From Oscillospiraceae bacterium (GTDB lineage Bacteria > Bacillota > Clostridia > Oscillospirales > Ruminococcaceae), in the NCBI GenBank assembly GCA_031260665.1, contig JAISLD010000046.1, positions 1-64,000 of the forward strand: 64,000 bases of DNA, read 5' to 3'. Of this stretch, positions 8,404 to 16,847 are shown piece by piece. The notes under the pieces are model-generated. The model ran no database searches. It saw only the letters and a program-made list of their open reading frames with translations, and had not been told where the DNA came from. Position numbers and translations under genes: made by a program. Numbering within the stretch: position 1 is the first letter of the stretch; every line of letters begins with the position of its first letter.

Positions 8404-8435
8404 AATCAAAAGAGCGGCAGCTTTCGCTGCCGCTC
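8404..8435 (-). terminator. Intrinsic terminator (minus strand)
   Basis: A perfect 10-bp stem GAGCGGCAGC / GCTGCCGCTC with a GAAA tetraloop is followed by TTTTG on the minus strand. Confidence 0.85.
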
Positions 8436-8610
8436 CACCGTCACGCCGTAATGCGGCGAACATAACCCGCTCTTGGCAGGTCGGGTAAAATCGCCCTGAC
8501 GTTTCGCGCTTCCGCAGTTACCGTGAGGCAGCGGCTTGCAATCCTCGGCAGGAGACGAAATCCCTGTTAACAGATGTCGGATACAAAGCCGCACCTCTCG
8601 CACGCAACAG
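8436..8610 (-). ncRNA. Candidate structured RNA or structured 3' UTR
   Basis: About 175 bases between the DUF1292 gene and a strong minus-strand terminator contain no gene but much pairing. AAGCCGCACCTC (8586-8597) pairs with GAGGCAGCGGCTT (8525-8537). GTC-GGG/CCC-GAC and GCCG/CGGC hairpins follow before the terminator. It could be an independent small RNA of 6S-like size, a processed 3' UTR or an uncharacterised element. I did not recognise a known family. Confidence 0.4.
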
Positions 8611-8623
8611 TAAACTTCAGTTA

Positions 8624-8962
8624 TTATTTCGCTTTTTCTTCTTCGTCATCGTCATCGTCGCCGAGATTCCCCTCAAGGCGTTCGATAAAGAGGTCGCCCA
8701 GTTTTTCTTGCAGGGCTTCGTCCTCAACGGGTTCGAGTGTGTACCCGTCCTCTTCCTCAATCTCGTGAGCGATGATAAACTCAACCTCGTCAATCTCGTC
8801 GAGGTTCTCTATATAAGGCACCAACGCGATATACGTTTCGCCGTCAAGTTCCAGTTCATCGACAATCTCGTAGTCTTGGTCGTCAATACGGACGATAAGG
8901 TCCTCGTAATCCTCGGGTGCTTCTTCGGATTCGTTTTTGGGCAAGTTGTTCAAATCAGCCAC
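8624..8962 (-). CDS. DUF1292 family acidic protein
   Basis: A 112-residue, strongly acidic protein of the DUF1292 family found near-universally in Firmicutes. The core 'YEDLIVRIDDQDYEIVDELELDGETYIALVP' followed by acidic segments is typical; Bacillus homologues (YrzB-like) sit beside yrrK and yrrL. The GTG at 8962 is preferred because GGAGAACACC precedes it; a TTG at 8974 lies inside that site. It has its own near-consensus promoter. No biochemical function is established. The acidic C-terminus (DDDDDEEEKAK) suggests an unstructured tail. Confidence 0.85.
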   Translation of the reverse strand: MADLNNLPKNESEEAPEDYEDLIVRIDDQDYEIVDELELDGETYIALVPYIENLDEIDEVEFIIAHEIEEEDGYTLEPVEDEALQEKLGDLFIERLEGNLGDDDDDEEEKAK

Positions 8963-8995
8963 GGTGTTCTCCAATCAAGCGGTTAATCTTGTTTA

Positions 8996-9024
8996 AGTGT
9001 ACCACAATTCGGTTTTGCTGTCAA
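8996..9024 (-). promoter_or_regulatory. Sigma-A promoter of the DUF1292 gene
   Basis: On the minus strand TTGACA (9019-9024) and TACACT (8996-9001) have a 17-bp spacer, about 35 nt upstream of the GTG start. Confidence 0.8.
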
Positions 9025-9108
9025 GAGGAAATACTTGTGAAGATAAACTTTCAGTCGTTTTGTGCAATTTGCACAAAAACTTTGCAAAAACATTGTAGAT
9101 TTTGGCTA

Positions 9109-9137
9109 TTGACAACAAAACTTGGTTGTGCTATAAT
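9109..9137 (+). promoter_or_regulatory. Sigma-A promoter of the orphan RNA
   Basis: TTGACA (9109-9114) and TATAAT (9132-9137) with a 17-bp spacer, both perfect. Confidence 0.9.
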
Positions 9138-9143
9138 AGTATC

Positions 9144-9450
9144 AACATAAGGAAGGGGTGATTCCAATGTACAGCACAAGCGAAGAGGGAGCCGCAAAAG
9201 CGTGTTCCTGCAGAACCGAAACCGTTTCGCGACACGTTATCAGCGGTGAGCTTACCGGAGTTGCCGGAAATGCCGATTAAAGGCAAATAGTTTGCACCGA
9301 ACTGACGCGCAGAGCCAAAACGGGGAGCCTCCCGGGGTGACCGGGTCTTTGCCGAAAGGCGTAATATATAAATAGTCGAGGTACACAAGATGTGTCCAGA
9401 GCAGAATCCAAAGTTTGTTTAGCCCCTGCATATGTTGCAGGGGCTTATTA
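9144..9450 (+). ncRNA. Orphan transcript, probable non-coding RNA of about 300 nt
   Basis: A perfect sigma-A promoter upstream and a perfect 10-bp terminator stem at 9421-9445 delimit a short transcription unit with no recognisable gene. The interior has several G/C hairpins with short purine loops (TTGCCGAAAGGCG, CCTCCCGGGGTGACCGGG). A 37-codon frame with a Shine-Dalgarno (AAGGAAGGGGTG, ATG at 9167, stop at 9280) begins near the 5' end, so a small peptide or dual-function RNA is possible; its sequence is not hydrophobic and resembles nothing I know. The strength of the promoter suggests an abundant RNA. It does not look like tmRNA, RNase P, SRP or 5S. The terminator's T tract is weak, so some read-through into the next gene is likely. 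Confidence 0.6.
9421..9450 (+). terminator. Terminator of the orphan RNA
   Basis: AGCCCCTGCA / TGCAGGGGCT, a perfect 10-bp stem with a 5-nt loop, followed by TATTAAATT, a poor T tract. Confidence 0.7.
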
Positions 9451-9472
9451 AATTAAAAAGGAACGTCTTTCA

Positions 9473-10642
9473 ATGCTTTACACGCTTTATAACGCCAACA
9501 TAATCACCGTGACGGAAGCCGACATTGAGAACGGCTACCTCACCTACGACGGCGACACAGGCAAGATAACCGACATCGGCGGTATGGACAACGCACCCGA
9601 CTTGACAGAGGGCGCGTTCGACTGCAAACGCGGCACGCTTATGCCGGGCTTTATCGACGCGCATTGCCACGTTGGCGGCTTTGTGCTTGGCGACTGTGAC
9701 GACAACGAGGTGACCGACCCGATAACGCCGCACCTGCGAGCGATTGACTCGGTGAGCGGCAACGACGAGTATTTCATTGAAGCGGCAGGTGCGGGTGTCA
9801 CAACGATACTTGCGGGAGTCGGCAGCGCCAACCCTATCGGCGGCACGTTTGTCGCACTGAGAACAGGCGCGGGCAAGTCGGTGGACGAGAGAATCATTAA
9901 AGAAACCGCGGCAATGAAGTTTGCGTTTGGAGAGAACCCGAAGCGTTGTTATGAAGAACGTGACGAAGCGCCGAACACACGTATGGCGACCGCTGCGTTG
10001 ATTCGTGAGGCGCTATTCAAAGCAAAGAAGTATCTTGGCGCGACAGAAGCGTTTGAATACGGGACAAAGGACGACGAACCCGACTTTGATATGAAATGCG
10101 AGGCGCTGTTGCCAGTGCTGAACCGCGAAGTTAAGGTGCAGATGCACTGCCACCGTGCCGACGACATATTCACCGCTATTCGTATCGGAAAAGAGTTCAA
10201 TCTCGACTTTGTGTTGATACACGCGACTGACGGAGAGCTGATTGCAAAGGAGATAGCGGCAAGCGGCGCACCCTGTGTGGTCGGGCCTGTCATCAGCGAG
10301 AAGTGTAAGCAAGAGCTGAAAAATCATTCGATAAGCCTTGCCGCCACATTGACCAAAGCCGGCGTTAAAACGGCAATCTGCACCGACCACCCCGTTGTGC
10401 CTATCCAGTATCTGCCGCTGTCTGCGGGTCTTGCGATACGTGGCGGCTTGACGGAAGCCGAGGCACTCGCGGCTATCACCAAGACAGCGGCGGAAGTCGC
10501 GGGGCTGATTGAACAGAAAGGCACGCTTGAAGTCGGCAAAGACGCTGACCTTGTGCTGTTTGCGGAAAACGCACGGTTCTTTGACGTGACGGCGACGCCT
10601 GTACGCGTCGTCATTGAGGGCAAGATATGCCAAGAGAAGTAA
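9473..10642 (+). CDS. Amidohydrolase family protein
   Basis: A 389-residue metal-dependent hydrolase of the amidohydrolase superfamily, closest in feel to the imidazolonepropionase/isoaspartyl dipeptidase-like branch. An N-terminal composite beta domain leads to MPGFIDAHCHVGG (metal-binding HxH), then QMHCHRADD and VLIHATDGELI (further metal His), CTDHPVVP (catalytic Asp) and a C-terminal KGTLEVGKDADLVLF region that closes the beta sandwich. Substrate cannot be told from sequence; cyclic amides or N-acyl compounds are typical. The gene overlaps the fumarase alpha gene by 16 bases, so the two are probably co-translated. The Shine-Dalgarno AAAGGAACG precedes the ATG. Confidence 0.85.
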   Translation: MLYTLYNANIITVTEADIENGYLTYDGDTGKITDIGGMDNAPDLTEGAFDCKRGTLMPGFIDAHCHVGGFVLGDCDDNEVTDPITPHLRAIDSVSGNDEYFIEAAGAGVTTILAGVGSANPIGGTFVALRTGAGKSVDERIIKETAAMKFAFGENPKRCYEERDEAPNTRMATAALIREALFKAKKYLGATEAFEYGTKDDEPDFDMKCEALLPVLNREVKVQMHCHRADDIFTAIRIGKEFNLDFVLIHATDGELIAKEIAASGAPCVVGPVISEKCKQELKNHSISLAATLTKAGVKTAICTDHPVVPIQYLPLSAGLAIRGGLTEAEALAAITKTAAEVAGLIEQKGTLEVGKDADLVLFAENARFFDVTATPVRVVIEGKICQEK

Positions 10643-11472
10643 CAGTTTCGACGATAACCGACACGATTGCTTCGCTTTGCGGCAAAGCAAACGTGTTCTT
10701 GCCGAGTGGCAGCAGAGAGCGGCTTGCCTTGTGCGGCAAGCGGGAAACCTCGCCGCTCTGTCGCGAGATATTCGGCGACCTTGTGAAGAACCTTGACTGT
10801 GCCGCTGAACACAATATCCCGATTTGCCAAGACACGGGTATGGCTGTGGTGTTTCTTGACATAGGGCAGGACGTTCACATAGTGGGCGGCGACCTGACCG
10901 ACGCGGTGAATGACGGTGTTCGGCGCGGGTACAAAGACAATTATCTCAGAATGTCTGTTGTTCGCGACCCGCTTGAGCGAGTAAACACAGGCGATAATAC
11001 CCCGTGTATAATTCACACGAGAATAGTCAGCGGGGATAAAGTGAGCGTCACACTTGCGCCAAAAGGCTTTGGCAGCGAGAATATGAGTGCGATAAAGATG
11101 TTTACACCATCGGCAAGCCGCGAAGATATCATCGCGTTTGTGACAAACATGGTGCAAACAGCAGGCGGCAACCCGTGTCCGCCGATTGTAGTCGGCGTGG
11201 GATTAGGCGGCGACTTTGAGTACGCCGCGATACTTGCGAAGCGCGCGTTAATCAGGGGAGAGGGTGAGCTAAACGCCGCGCCTTTCTATCGGGAACTTGA
11301 AAACGATATGCTGACGCGGATAAATGCCCTTGGTATCGGCGCGGGTGGTTTTGGCGGCGATATCACAGCTCTCGCGGTGAACATCGAGGTGTTCCCGACA
11401 CACATCGCGGGGCTTCCGTGTGCCGTCAATATCGGTTGCCACGTCAATCGGCACTTGTCGGCTGTTATATAG
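10627..11472 (+). CDS. Class I fumarate hydratase, alpha subunit (orphan)
   Basis: A 281-residue protein matching the alpha (N-terminal) half of two-subunit class I fumarases and related L(+)-tartrate dehydratases. The three cysteines expected to hold the 4Fe-4S cluster are visible: C67 in ICQDTG, C184 in GGNPCPP and C271 in NIGCHVNRH. GVGLGGDFE is also conserved. The enzyme interconverts fumarate and malate, but a beta subunit is normally encoded immediately downstream and none is present here or elsewhere in the window. The start ATG lies inside the amidohydrolase gene after GAGGGCAAGAT. It may pair with a distant beta subunit or act in another dehydratase. Confidence 0.85.
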   Translation: MPREVTVSTITDTIASLCGKANVFLPSGSRERLALCGKRETSPLCREIFGDLVKNLDCAAEHNIPICQDTGMAVVFLDIGQDVHIVGGDLTDAVNDGVRRGYKDNYLRMSVVRDPLERVNTGDNTPCIIHTRIVSGDKVSVTLAPKGFGSENMSAIKMFTPSASREDIIAFVTNMVQTAGGNPCPPIVVGVGLGGDFEYAAILAKRALIRGEGELNAAPFYRELENDMLTRINALGIGAGGFGGDITALAVNIEVFPTHIAGLPCAVNIGCHVNRHLSAVI

Positions 11473-11481
11473 ACACAACAA

Positions 11482-11690
11482 ACATTATATCAACGTATCC
11501 CGTTAGCTTATTGCTTGTCGGGTACCGACCCTCTCCCATTTGGGAGAGGGTGTTTGTTGTAAACATTATATCAACGTATCCCGTTAGCTTATTGCCTGTC
11601 GGGCACCGACCCTCGGGGCACAGGCGGGCGGCCGAAAAGCTCTTGAAGCCCCGGCAGGAGCGGAATCTCTGCAAAGCAAACTGTTACACT
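11482..11690 (-). repeat. Tandem family C units plus family B copy
   Basis: A 50-bp family C unit (ACATTATATCAACGTATCCC ... CGGGTACCGACC) at 11482-11530 recurs almost unchanged at 11562-11611. A terminator-like CCCTCTCCCATTTGGGAGAGGG lies between them. The second unit runs directly into an inverted family B copy at about 11609-11690. Confidence 0.8.
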
Positions 11691-11729
11691 TGCAGTTTAG
11701 TATTAAATACAAACAATATCGAAAAAATA

Positions 11730-11746
11730 CTGCATAATATTCACAT
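11730..11746 (+). promoter_or_regulatory. Possible ArgR box upstream of argG
   Basis: The reverse strand reads ATGTGAATATTATGCAG, close to the ArgR/AhrC half-site pattern TGAAT...ATTCA. It lies just upstream of the -35 of the argG promoter. Confidence 0.4.
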
Positions 11747-11762
11747 CGCCCGATTTTATTCC

Positions 11763-11790
11763 TTGACTTTACGAATAAAAGATGTATAAT
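11763..11790 (+). promoter_or_regulatory. Promoter of the arginine operon
   Basis: TTGACT (11763-11768) and TATAAT (11785-11790) with a 16-bp spacer, 41 nt upstream of argG. Confidence 0.75.
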
Positions 11791-11830
11791 ATATTGTATT
11801 GCGTAATTTTAAGTTTGAAAGGAAATCAAA

Positions 11831-13051
11831 ATGGCTGACACATACAAGAAGATTGTTCTCGCGTATTCAGGCGGACTTGATACGTCGATTATTATCCCGT
11901 GGCTGAAAGAGAACTACGGCAACCCTGAGGTTATTTGTGTGGCAGGGGACTTGGGGCAAGACGCGGAGCTTGAGGGGCTGGAAGAACGCGCGAAGCAGAC
12001 AGGCGCGTCTAAACTTTATATCGAGAATCTTCAAGAAGAATTTGTCTACGACTTCGTGTTCCCGACACTCAAAGCGGGGGCAACCTACGAGGGATACCTG
12101 CTCGGCACGTCGTTTGCTCGGCCTGTCATAGCGAAACGCCTTGCTGAAATCGCGAAGAAAGAAAACGCGGACGCGATATGCCACGGCTGCACAGGCAAAG
12201 GCAACGACCAAGTCCGCTTTGAACTGACGGTCAAGGCGTTCGCACCCGAACTGAAGATTATCGCACCGTGGCGTGAATGGGACATAAAGAGCCGCGAACA
12301 AGAGATAGAATACGCGGAAGCGAGAAACATTCCGCTGAAAATCAACCGTGAAACCAACTATTCAAAGGATATGAACCTGTGGCACCTCTCTCACGAGGGG
12401 CTTGACCTTGAAAATCCGGCGAACGAACCGCTCTACAACAAACCCGGTTTCCTTGAACTCGGCGTTTCACCTGAACAAGCGCCCGACAAAGCAGAATACA
12501 TCACGCTGACGTTTGACAAAGGCGTGCCTGTCGCGATTGACGGCAAGAAGTATGACGGAGTGGCTATCATAAAGGAACTGAACAAAATCGGCGGCAGAAA
12601 CGGAATCGGTGTGTTTGACTTGGTGGAGAACCGCCTTGTCGGGATAAAGTCACGCGGGGTATACGAAACACCCGGCGGCACTATCCTGTACAAAGCGCAC
12701 GAGGTGCTTGAAACAATCACGCTTGATAAAGAAACCCAGCACTTCAAGTACGGCGTGGCGAACAAATATGCCGAGCTTGTCTATAACGGGCAGTGGTACA
12801 CGCCGCTTCGCGAGGCACTCGACGCTTTCGTGAACGACACGCAAAAGACAGTCACAGGCGATGTGAAACTGAAACTCTACAAAGGCAACATCATCAACGC
12901 GGGCGTAACCTCACCGTATACTCTTTACAGCGAAGAAGTCGCTTCATTCGGCGAAAGCGACTACGACCACAGCGACGCAACGGGCTTTATCAACCTGTTC
13001 GGATTGCCGCTGAAAGTCAAGGCTCTCCTTGACCAAGGGAGAAACGCGTGA
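11831..13051 (+). CDS. argG: Argininosuccinate synthase
   Basis: The 406-residue enzyme joins citrulline and aspartate with ATP to give argininosuccinate. The N-terminal P-loop-like [15 protein letters not shown] is diagnostic, as are [13 protein letters not shown] and [15 protein letters not shown]. Length matches bacterial ArgG. It leads the arg cluster after a promoter and possible ArgR box, with AAAGGAAATCAAA before the ATG. Its stop codon overlaps the argH start (TGATG), implying coupled translation. Confidence 0.97.
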   Translation: MADTYKKIVLAYSGGLDTSIIIPWLKENYGNPEVICVAGDLGQDAELEGLEERAKQTGASKLYIENLQEEFVYDFVFPTLKAGATYEGYLLGTSFARPVIAKRLAEIAKKENADAICHGCTGKGNDQVRFELTVKAFAPELKIIAPWREWDIKSREQEIEYAEARNIPLKINRETNYSKDMNLWHLSHEGLDLENPANEPLYNKPGFLELGVSPEQAPDKAEYITLTFDKGVPVAIDGKKYDGVAIIKELNKIGGRNGIGVFDLVENRLVGIKSRGVYETPGGTILYKAHEVLETITLDKETQHFKYGVANKYAELVYNGQWYTPLREALDAFVNDTQKTVTGDVKLKLYKGNIINAGVTSPYTLYSEEVASFGESDYDHSDATGFINLFGLPLKVKALLDQGRNA

Positions 13052-14442
13052 TGTCAACCGCAAGAAACGGCAGATTCGGCAAAGAAGTGGACAAGTCTGT
13101 CAATGACTTCAACACATCGCTCCCGTTTGACCAAAGAATGTGGCGCGAGGATATCACAGGCTCGCTTGCTCACGCCGCAATGCTTGCGAAGCAGGGCGTT
13201 ATCACAGAAGAATCTCACGTGGCGATAACACGCGGACTGAACGCCATTGCCGCCGACATTGAAGCGGGTGCGCTTATCTTTGACGGAAGTGAAGCCGAGG
13301 ATATCCACATGTTTGTGGAGGAAGAACTGACGCAACGAATCGGCGCGGCAGGGAAAGAACTCCACACGGCGCGTTCACGAAACGACCAAGTGGCGACAGA
13401 CTTGCGGCTTTATCTCCGCAAAGAATTGGACTTGCTGAAAGAGTCGCTGCTGGAGCTGACGAACGAACTCTGCGACAAAGCGGAAGAACACGCAGGCGCG
13501 ATTATGCCGGGGTACACGCACCTGCAACGGGCGCAACCCGTGTCGTTCGGGCACCACCTCATGGCATACGCGGCGATGTTTTGCCGCCACCTTGAGCGCA
13601 TTGCCGACTACCTTAAGCGGCTTAATGTCTGTCCTCTCGGCAGTGCCGCGCTTGCGGGCACGTCGTATGATATTGACAGGTTTTATACAGCCGCTTCACT
13701 TCAGTTTGACAAACCGTGCGGCAACTCGATTGACGGCGTGGGTTCACGTGACTTCGTGATAGAATACGCGTACATTCTCGCACAGATAATGGCGGACTTG
13801 TCTCGGTTTTGTGAGGAGATTATCCTCTGGAGCAGCCACGAGTTCAAGTTCGTGACGATAGACGACGCTTACTCAACAGGCTCAAGCATTATGCCGCAGA
13901 AGAAGAACCCCGATGTGGCGGAGCTTATCCGCGGCAAAAGCGGGCGTGTGTTTGGGAATCTTTTCGCTTTGTTCACCATGGTGAAAGGCACGCCGCTGGC
14001 TTACAACAAAGACTTGCAAGAGGACAAAGAAGCGGTTTTCGACAGTATCGACACGGTGAAACTCTGCCTTGGCACCTTCACGCCGATGCTTAAGACATTG
14101 ACAATCAACGCCGACAATATGCTTCGTGCTTGCAACGACGGCTTTATCAACGCGACCGATTGCGCCGACTACCTCACGGGCAAAGGGATACCTTTCCGTG
14201 AGGCATACGGCATAGTGGGCGAGCTGGTGCGCTATGCCTCGGAACACGGCTTGACACTTGATACGCTCCCTTTTGATGTATACCAAAGCAAATCATCGTT
14301 GTTTGACAAAGATATCTTCTCGGCAATCGGCATACGCGCCTGCTTTGAGCGGCGCACATCTTACGGCGGCACTCACCCGAATGAAGTGAAGCGGCAAATC
14401 ACAGAAACACGAGAATTATTAGAAAAATATGCAAAAGATTAA
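13051..14442 (+). CDS. argH: Argininosuccinate lyase
   Basis: Cleaves argininosuccinate to arginine and fumarate; member of the fumarase/aspartase superfamily. Visible signatures are LHTARSRNDQVATDLRL, TCH-like PGYTHLQRAQPVSFGHH and the mobile loop GSSIMPQKKNPDVAELIRG with its catalytic serine. The ATG at 13051 is preferred over the GTG at 13048: AAGGGAGAAACGCGTG precedes it. About 463 residues, a normal length. Overlaps argG by one base and argC by 14 bases. The fumarate it makes could feed a class I fumarase, whose alpha subunit is encoded just upstream of argG. Confidence 0.97.
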   Translation: MSTARNGRFGKEVDKSVNDFNTSLPFDQRMWREDITGSLAHAAMLAKQGVITEESHVAITRGLNAIAADIEAGALIFDGSEAEDIHMFVEEELTQRIGAAGKELHTARSRNDQVATDLRLYLRKELDLLKESLLELTNELCDKAEEHAGAIMPGYTHLQRAQPVSFGHHLMAYAAMFCRHLERIADYLKRLNVCPLGSAALAGTSYDIDRFYTAASLQFDKPCGNSIDGVGSRDFVIEYAYILAQIMADLSRFCEEIILWSSHEFKFVTIDDAYSTGSSIMPQKKNPDVAELIRGKSGRVFGNLFALFTMVKGTPLAYNKDLQEDKEAVFDSIDTVKLCLGTFTPMLKTLTINADNMLRACNDGFINATDCADYLTGKGIPFREAYGIVGELVRYASEHGLTLDTLPFDVYQSKSSLFDKDIFSAIGIRACFERRTSYGGTHPNEVKRQITETRELLEKYAKD

Positions 14443-15388
14443 CGTATTCATAGACGGCGCGGAGGGAACGACAGGGCTTCAGCTTCGTGACAGACTGCTC
14501 TCTCACCCGAACGTCACGCTGATAGAAATATCAGAGGACAAACGAAAAGACAAAGCGGAACGAGAGCGGCTGATAAACGAGGCGGACGCGGTGTTCCTCT
14601 GCTTGCCCGACGACGCGGCAAAAGAATCCGTGTCGCTTTGCAGAAACGGCGCGACCAAAATCATCGACGCTTCAACGGCACACAGGACACAACCCGATTG
14701 GGCGTACGGCTTGCCTGAGCTTTCGCCTAAACATCGTGAGCTGATTCGTGAATCAAAACGTGTGGCGGTGCCGGGTTGCTATGCAAGCGGCTTTGTTTCG
14801 CTCGTCTTTCCGCTGATAACAAGCGGCGTAATCTCGCCAGACACCGCGGTTTATTCTCACGCGGTCAGCGGATACAGCGGCGCGGGGAAGAAAGGCATTG
14901 CCGAATATGAAGCGAACGACCGTGCCGCCGAGTACGACGCGCCGCGTGAGTACGCGCTCTCCGGTGAGCATAAGCACCTGCCCGAGATGAAACTGCGCGC
15001 GGGACTGAACGTCTTTCCCGTGTTCAATCCGCTTGTCGCTGATTACTACAGCGGAATGGCGGTGTACCTGCCGTTTCACACTTCACAGTTTGAAAGACGT
15101 GTCACAACGAGTGAGCTGGGGGAGATATACAGGGCGCATTACGCGAACGAAACCCTCGTGAAGTACGTTGACGACGTGGGCGCGTTTTCAGCCGCGAATC
15201 ATCTGACAGGGCGTGACGACCTCGAGATATTCGTATCGGGGAACAACGAGCGCGTGTTGACTGCGGCACGGCTTGACAATCTTGGCAAAGGCGCGTCAGG
15301 CGCGGCGGTGCAGTGCCTTAACATTATGTTTCAGTTGCCCGAAACAACGGGACTTAGATTATATAGCCAGTTAAACTCAAAACACTAA
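14429..15388 (+). CDS. argC: N-acetyl-gamma-glutamyl-phosphate reductase (short form)
   Basis: NADPH-dependent third step of arginine synthesis, 319 residues, matching the shorter type 2 ArgC family. N-terminal Rossmann region VFIDGAEGTTGLQLRDRL, the catalytic cysteine in VAVPGCYASGF, and KHLPEMK are visible. The gene starts inside argH. Its last eight codons (YSQLNSKH and stop) lie within the terminal repeat of a family A element, so the native C-terminus was replaced or extended by the repeat insertion. The core fold is intact and the enzyme should be functional. Confidence 0.95.
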   Translation: MQKINVFIDGAEGTTGLQLRDRLLSHPNVTLIEISEDKRKDKAERERLINEADAVFLCLPDDAAKESVSLCRNGATKIIDASTAHRTQPDWAYGLPELSPKHRELIRESKRVAVPGCYASGFVSLVFPLITSGVISPDTAVYSHAVSGYSGAGKKGIAEYEANDRAAEYDAPREYALSGEHKHLPEMKLRAGLNVFPVFNPLVADYYSGMAVYLPFHTSQFERRVTTSELGEIYRAHYANETLVKYVDDVGAFSAANHLTGRDDLEIFVSGNNERVLTAARLDNLGKGASGAAVQCLNIMFQLPETTGLRLYSQLNSKH

Positions 15389-15480
15389 AGTGTTTTGAGT
15401 TTTCGCCGCGAAGCGGCGGCGCGGCAGTCGCTAAAAGCGACTGCAAAAACGCTTTAGCGTTTTTAATTTAACCTACTATA
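15361..15480 (+). repeat. Dispersed repeat, family A (long form)
   Basis: ATATAGCCAGTTAAAC at the left and ATTTAACCTACTATA at the right are the inverted ends. Inside are CTCAAAACACT/AGTGTTTTGAG, CGCCGCGAAGCGGCG, AGTCGCT/AGCGACT and AAAACGCT/AGCGTTTT hairpins. The left end codes for the ArgC C-terminus. Confidence 0.9.
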
Positions 15481-15592
15481 CTGCGTAACCACATAAAAAC
15501 TCACCGAGTTTTTTTATCGCCGTGAAGCGGCGTGTTACGCTTGTGCGCGGATTAACTTGGCGGCGTAGCGGCAGAGGTTAAACTGAAAGTTT
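15481..15592 (+). repeat. Dispersed repeat, family D
   Basis: CTGCGTAACCACATAAAAAC, an AAAACTC/GAGTTTTT hairpin, CGCCGTGAAGCGGCGTG, then GCGCGGATTAACTTGGCGGC. Similar blocks occur at 42557, 45089 (inverted) and 55186 (inverted). It separates argC from argJ. Confidence 0.75.
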
Positions 15593-15609
15593 AACCAGTT
15601 AAGGAGTAT

Positions 15610-16845
15610 ATGATAATATTTGACAACTATACGCCTGTAGACGGCGGCGTTTGCGCGGCAAACGGGTTCACGGCAGGCGGGCTGTGTGCGGGAATCAAGC
15701 AAGGCTCAACCAAGCCGGACTTGGCGATTATTTACTCAAGCGTGGACTGCAGAGCGGCGGCGCTCTACACGACAAACAAGGTGAAAGGCGCACCGCTTGT
15801 TGTCACGAAAGAGCATTTGAAGAACGGCAAAGCGAGAGCGATAATCGTGAACTCAGGCAACGCCAACACTTGCAACGCCAACGGGCTTGAAATCGCTGAA
15901 AAGATGTGCGAAATCACGGCGAGAGAACTTCGTATTGACCCCGACGACGTGATAGTCGCTTCAACAGGAGTCATTGGGCAACCGCTATCAATTGAACCGT
16001 TTGAAACCCACATTCCTCTCCTTGCAACGGAACTTACGCGCTTTGGCGGCGACCGCGCTTGCCTGTCGATCATGACGACCGACACAAGGCAAAAGCAGTT
16101 TGCCGTCGAGTTTATGCTCGGCGGAAAAACGTGTTTCCTTGGCGGTATCTGCAAAGGCAGCGGCATGATTCATCCGAATATGGCGACAATGCTTTGCTTT
16201 GTCACCACGGACGCGGCAATCAACGCGGAAACTTTAGACAAGGCACTTCGCTTTGTGAACGGCGTGACGTTCAACCGTGTCAGCGTTGACGGCGACACAT
16301 CTACTAACGATATAGTGACGGTTCTCGCTAACGGTCTTGCGGGGAACACGGAGATTACATCAGAAGATTCCCCCGAATACGAAGCGTTTGTCGGTGCGCT
16401 CTACGCCGTGATGGTGAACCTTGCGCGTGAAACGGCGCGTGACGGCGAGGGGGCGACAAAGCTTCTCGAGTGTATCGTGTCGGGTGCTTCGACAGACACG
16501 ATTGCCGCTTCTGTCGCGAAGTCGGTTATCGGCAGCAGTCTGCTTAAAGCGGCGATATTCGCGGCTGACGCGAACTGGGGACGAATACTCTGCGCAATCG
16601 GTTATGCCGAGGGTGAGTTTGAGATAAATAAAGTGGCGGTGCGGCTTCAGTCAAACGCGGGGGAAATCAGCGTCTGCGCAGGTGGTTCGGGCGTGCCGTT
16701 TGACGAGGACACGGCGCACGAGATTCTTCTTGAGGACGAGGTGCGGATACTTGTGGACCTGCAAAGCGGCGACTGCACGGCGGCGGCGTGGGGCTGTGAC
16801 TTAACCTACGATTACGTCAAAATAAACGCGGAATACAGGTCGTGA
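15610..16845 (+). CDS. argJ: Bifunctional ornithine acetyltransferase / N-acetylglutamate synthase
   Basis: This 411-residue enzyme recycles the acetyl group between N-acetylornithine and glutamate, giving a cyclic arginine pathway without ArgE. It is an Ntn-type self-cleaving protein: the junction KGSGMIHPNMATMLCF is present with the nucleophile Thr at residue 193, followed by the C-terminal ANWGRILCAIGYA region. AAGGAG precedes the ATG but at only three bases, an unusually close spacing, so a slightly later start cannot be excluded. Families A and D repeats fill the gap to argC. It overlaps the argB region (stop TGA at 16843-16845). Confidence 0.96.
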   Translation: MIIFDNYTPVDGGVCAANGFTAGGLCAGIKQGSTKPDLAIIYSSVDCRAAALYTTNKVKGAPLVVTKEHLKNGKARAIIVNSGNANTCNANGLEIAEKMCEITARELRIDPDDVIVASTGVIGQPLSIEPFETHIPLLATELTRFGGDRACLSIMTTDTRQKQFAVEFMLGGKTCFLGGICKGSGMIHPNMATMLCFVTTDAAINAETLDKALRFVNGVTFNRVSVDGDTSTNDIVTVLANGLAGNTEITSEDSPEYEAFVGALYAVMVNLARETARDGEGATKLLECIVSGASTDTIAASVAKSVIGSSLLKAAIFAADANWGRILCAIGYAEGEFEINKVAVRLQSNAGEISVCAGGSGVPFDEDTAHEILLEDEVRILVDLQSGDCTAAAWGCDLTYDYVKINAEYRS

Positions 16846-16847
16846 CA

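Noticed and set aside
8436..8610. Possible lysine riboswitch, T-box or SRP RNA
   Set aside because: A GAGGTGCGGC string and a GGTGGAGCGG string suggested these, but the conserved lysine-core, T-box (GGGTGGNACCGCG) and SRP loop sequences are absent, so it is left as an unassigned structured region.
9144..9450. c-di-AMP (ydaO-type) riboswitch
   Set aside because: GGGGAGCC and GGGTGA strings are present, but the order and the conserved 3' core do not fit, and a terminator separates it from the next gene.
10013..11157. Long minus-strand frames opposite the amidohydrolase and fumarase genes
   Set aside because: They have no family features and are shadows of the two real plus-strand genes with clear motifs.
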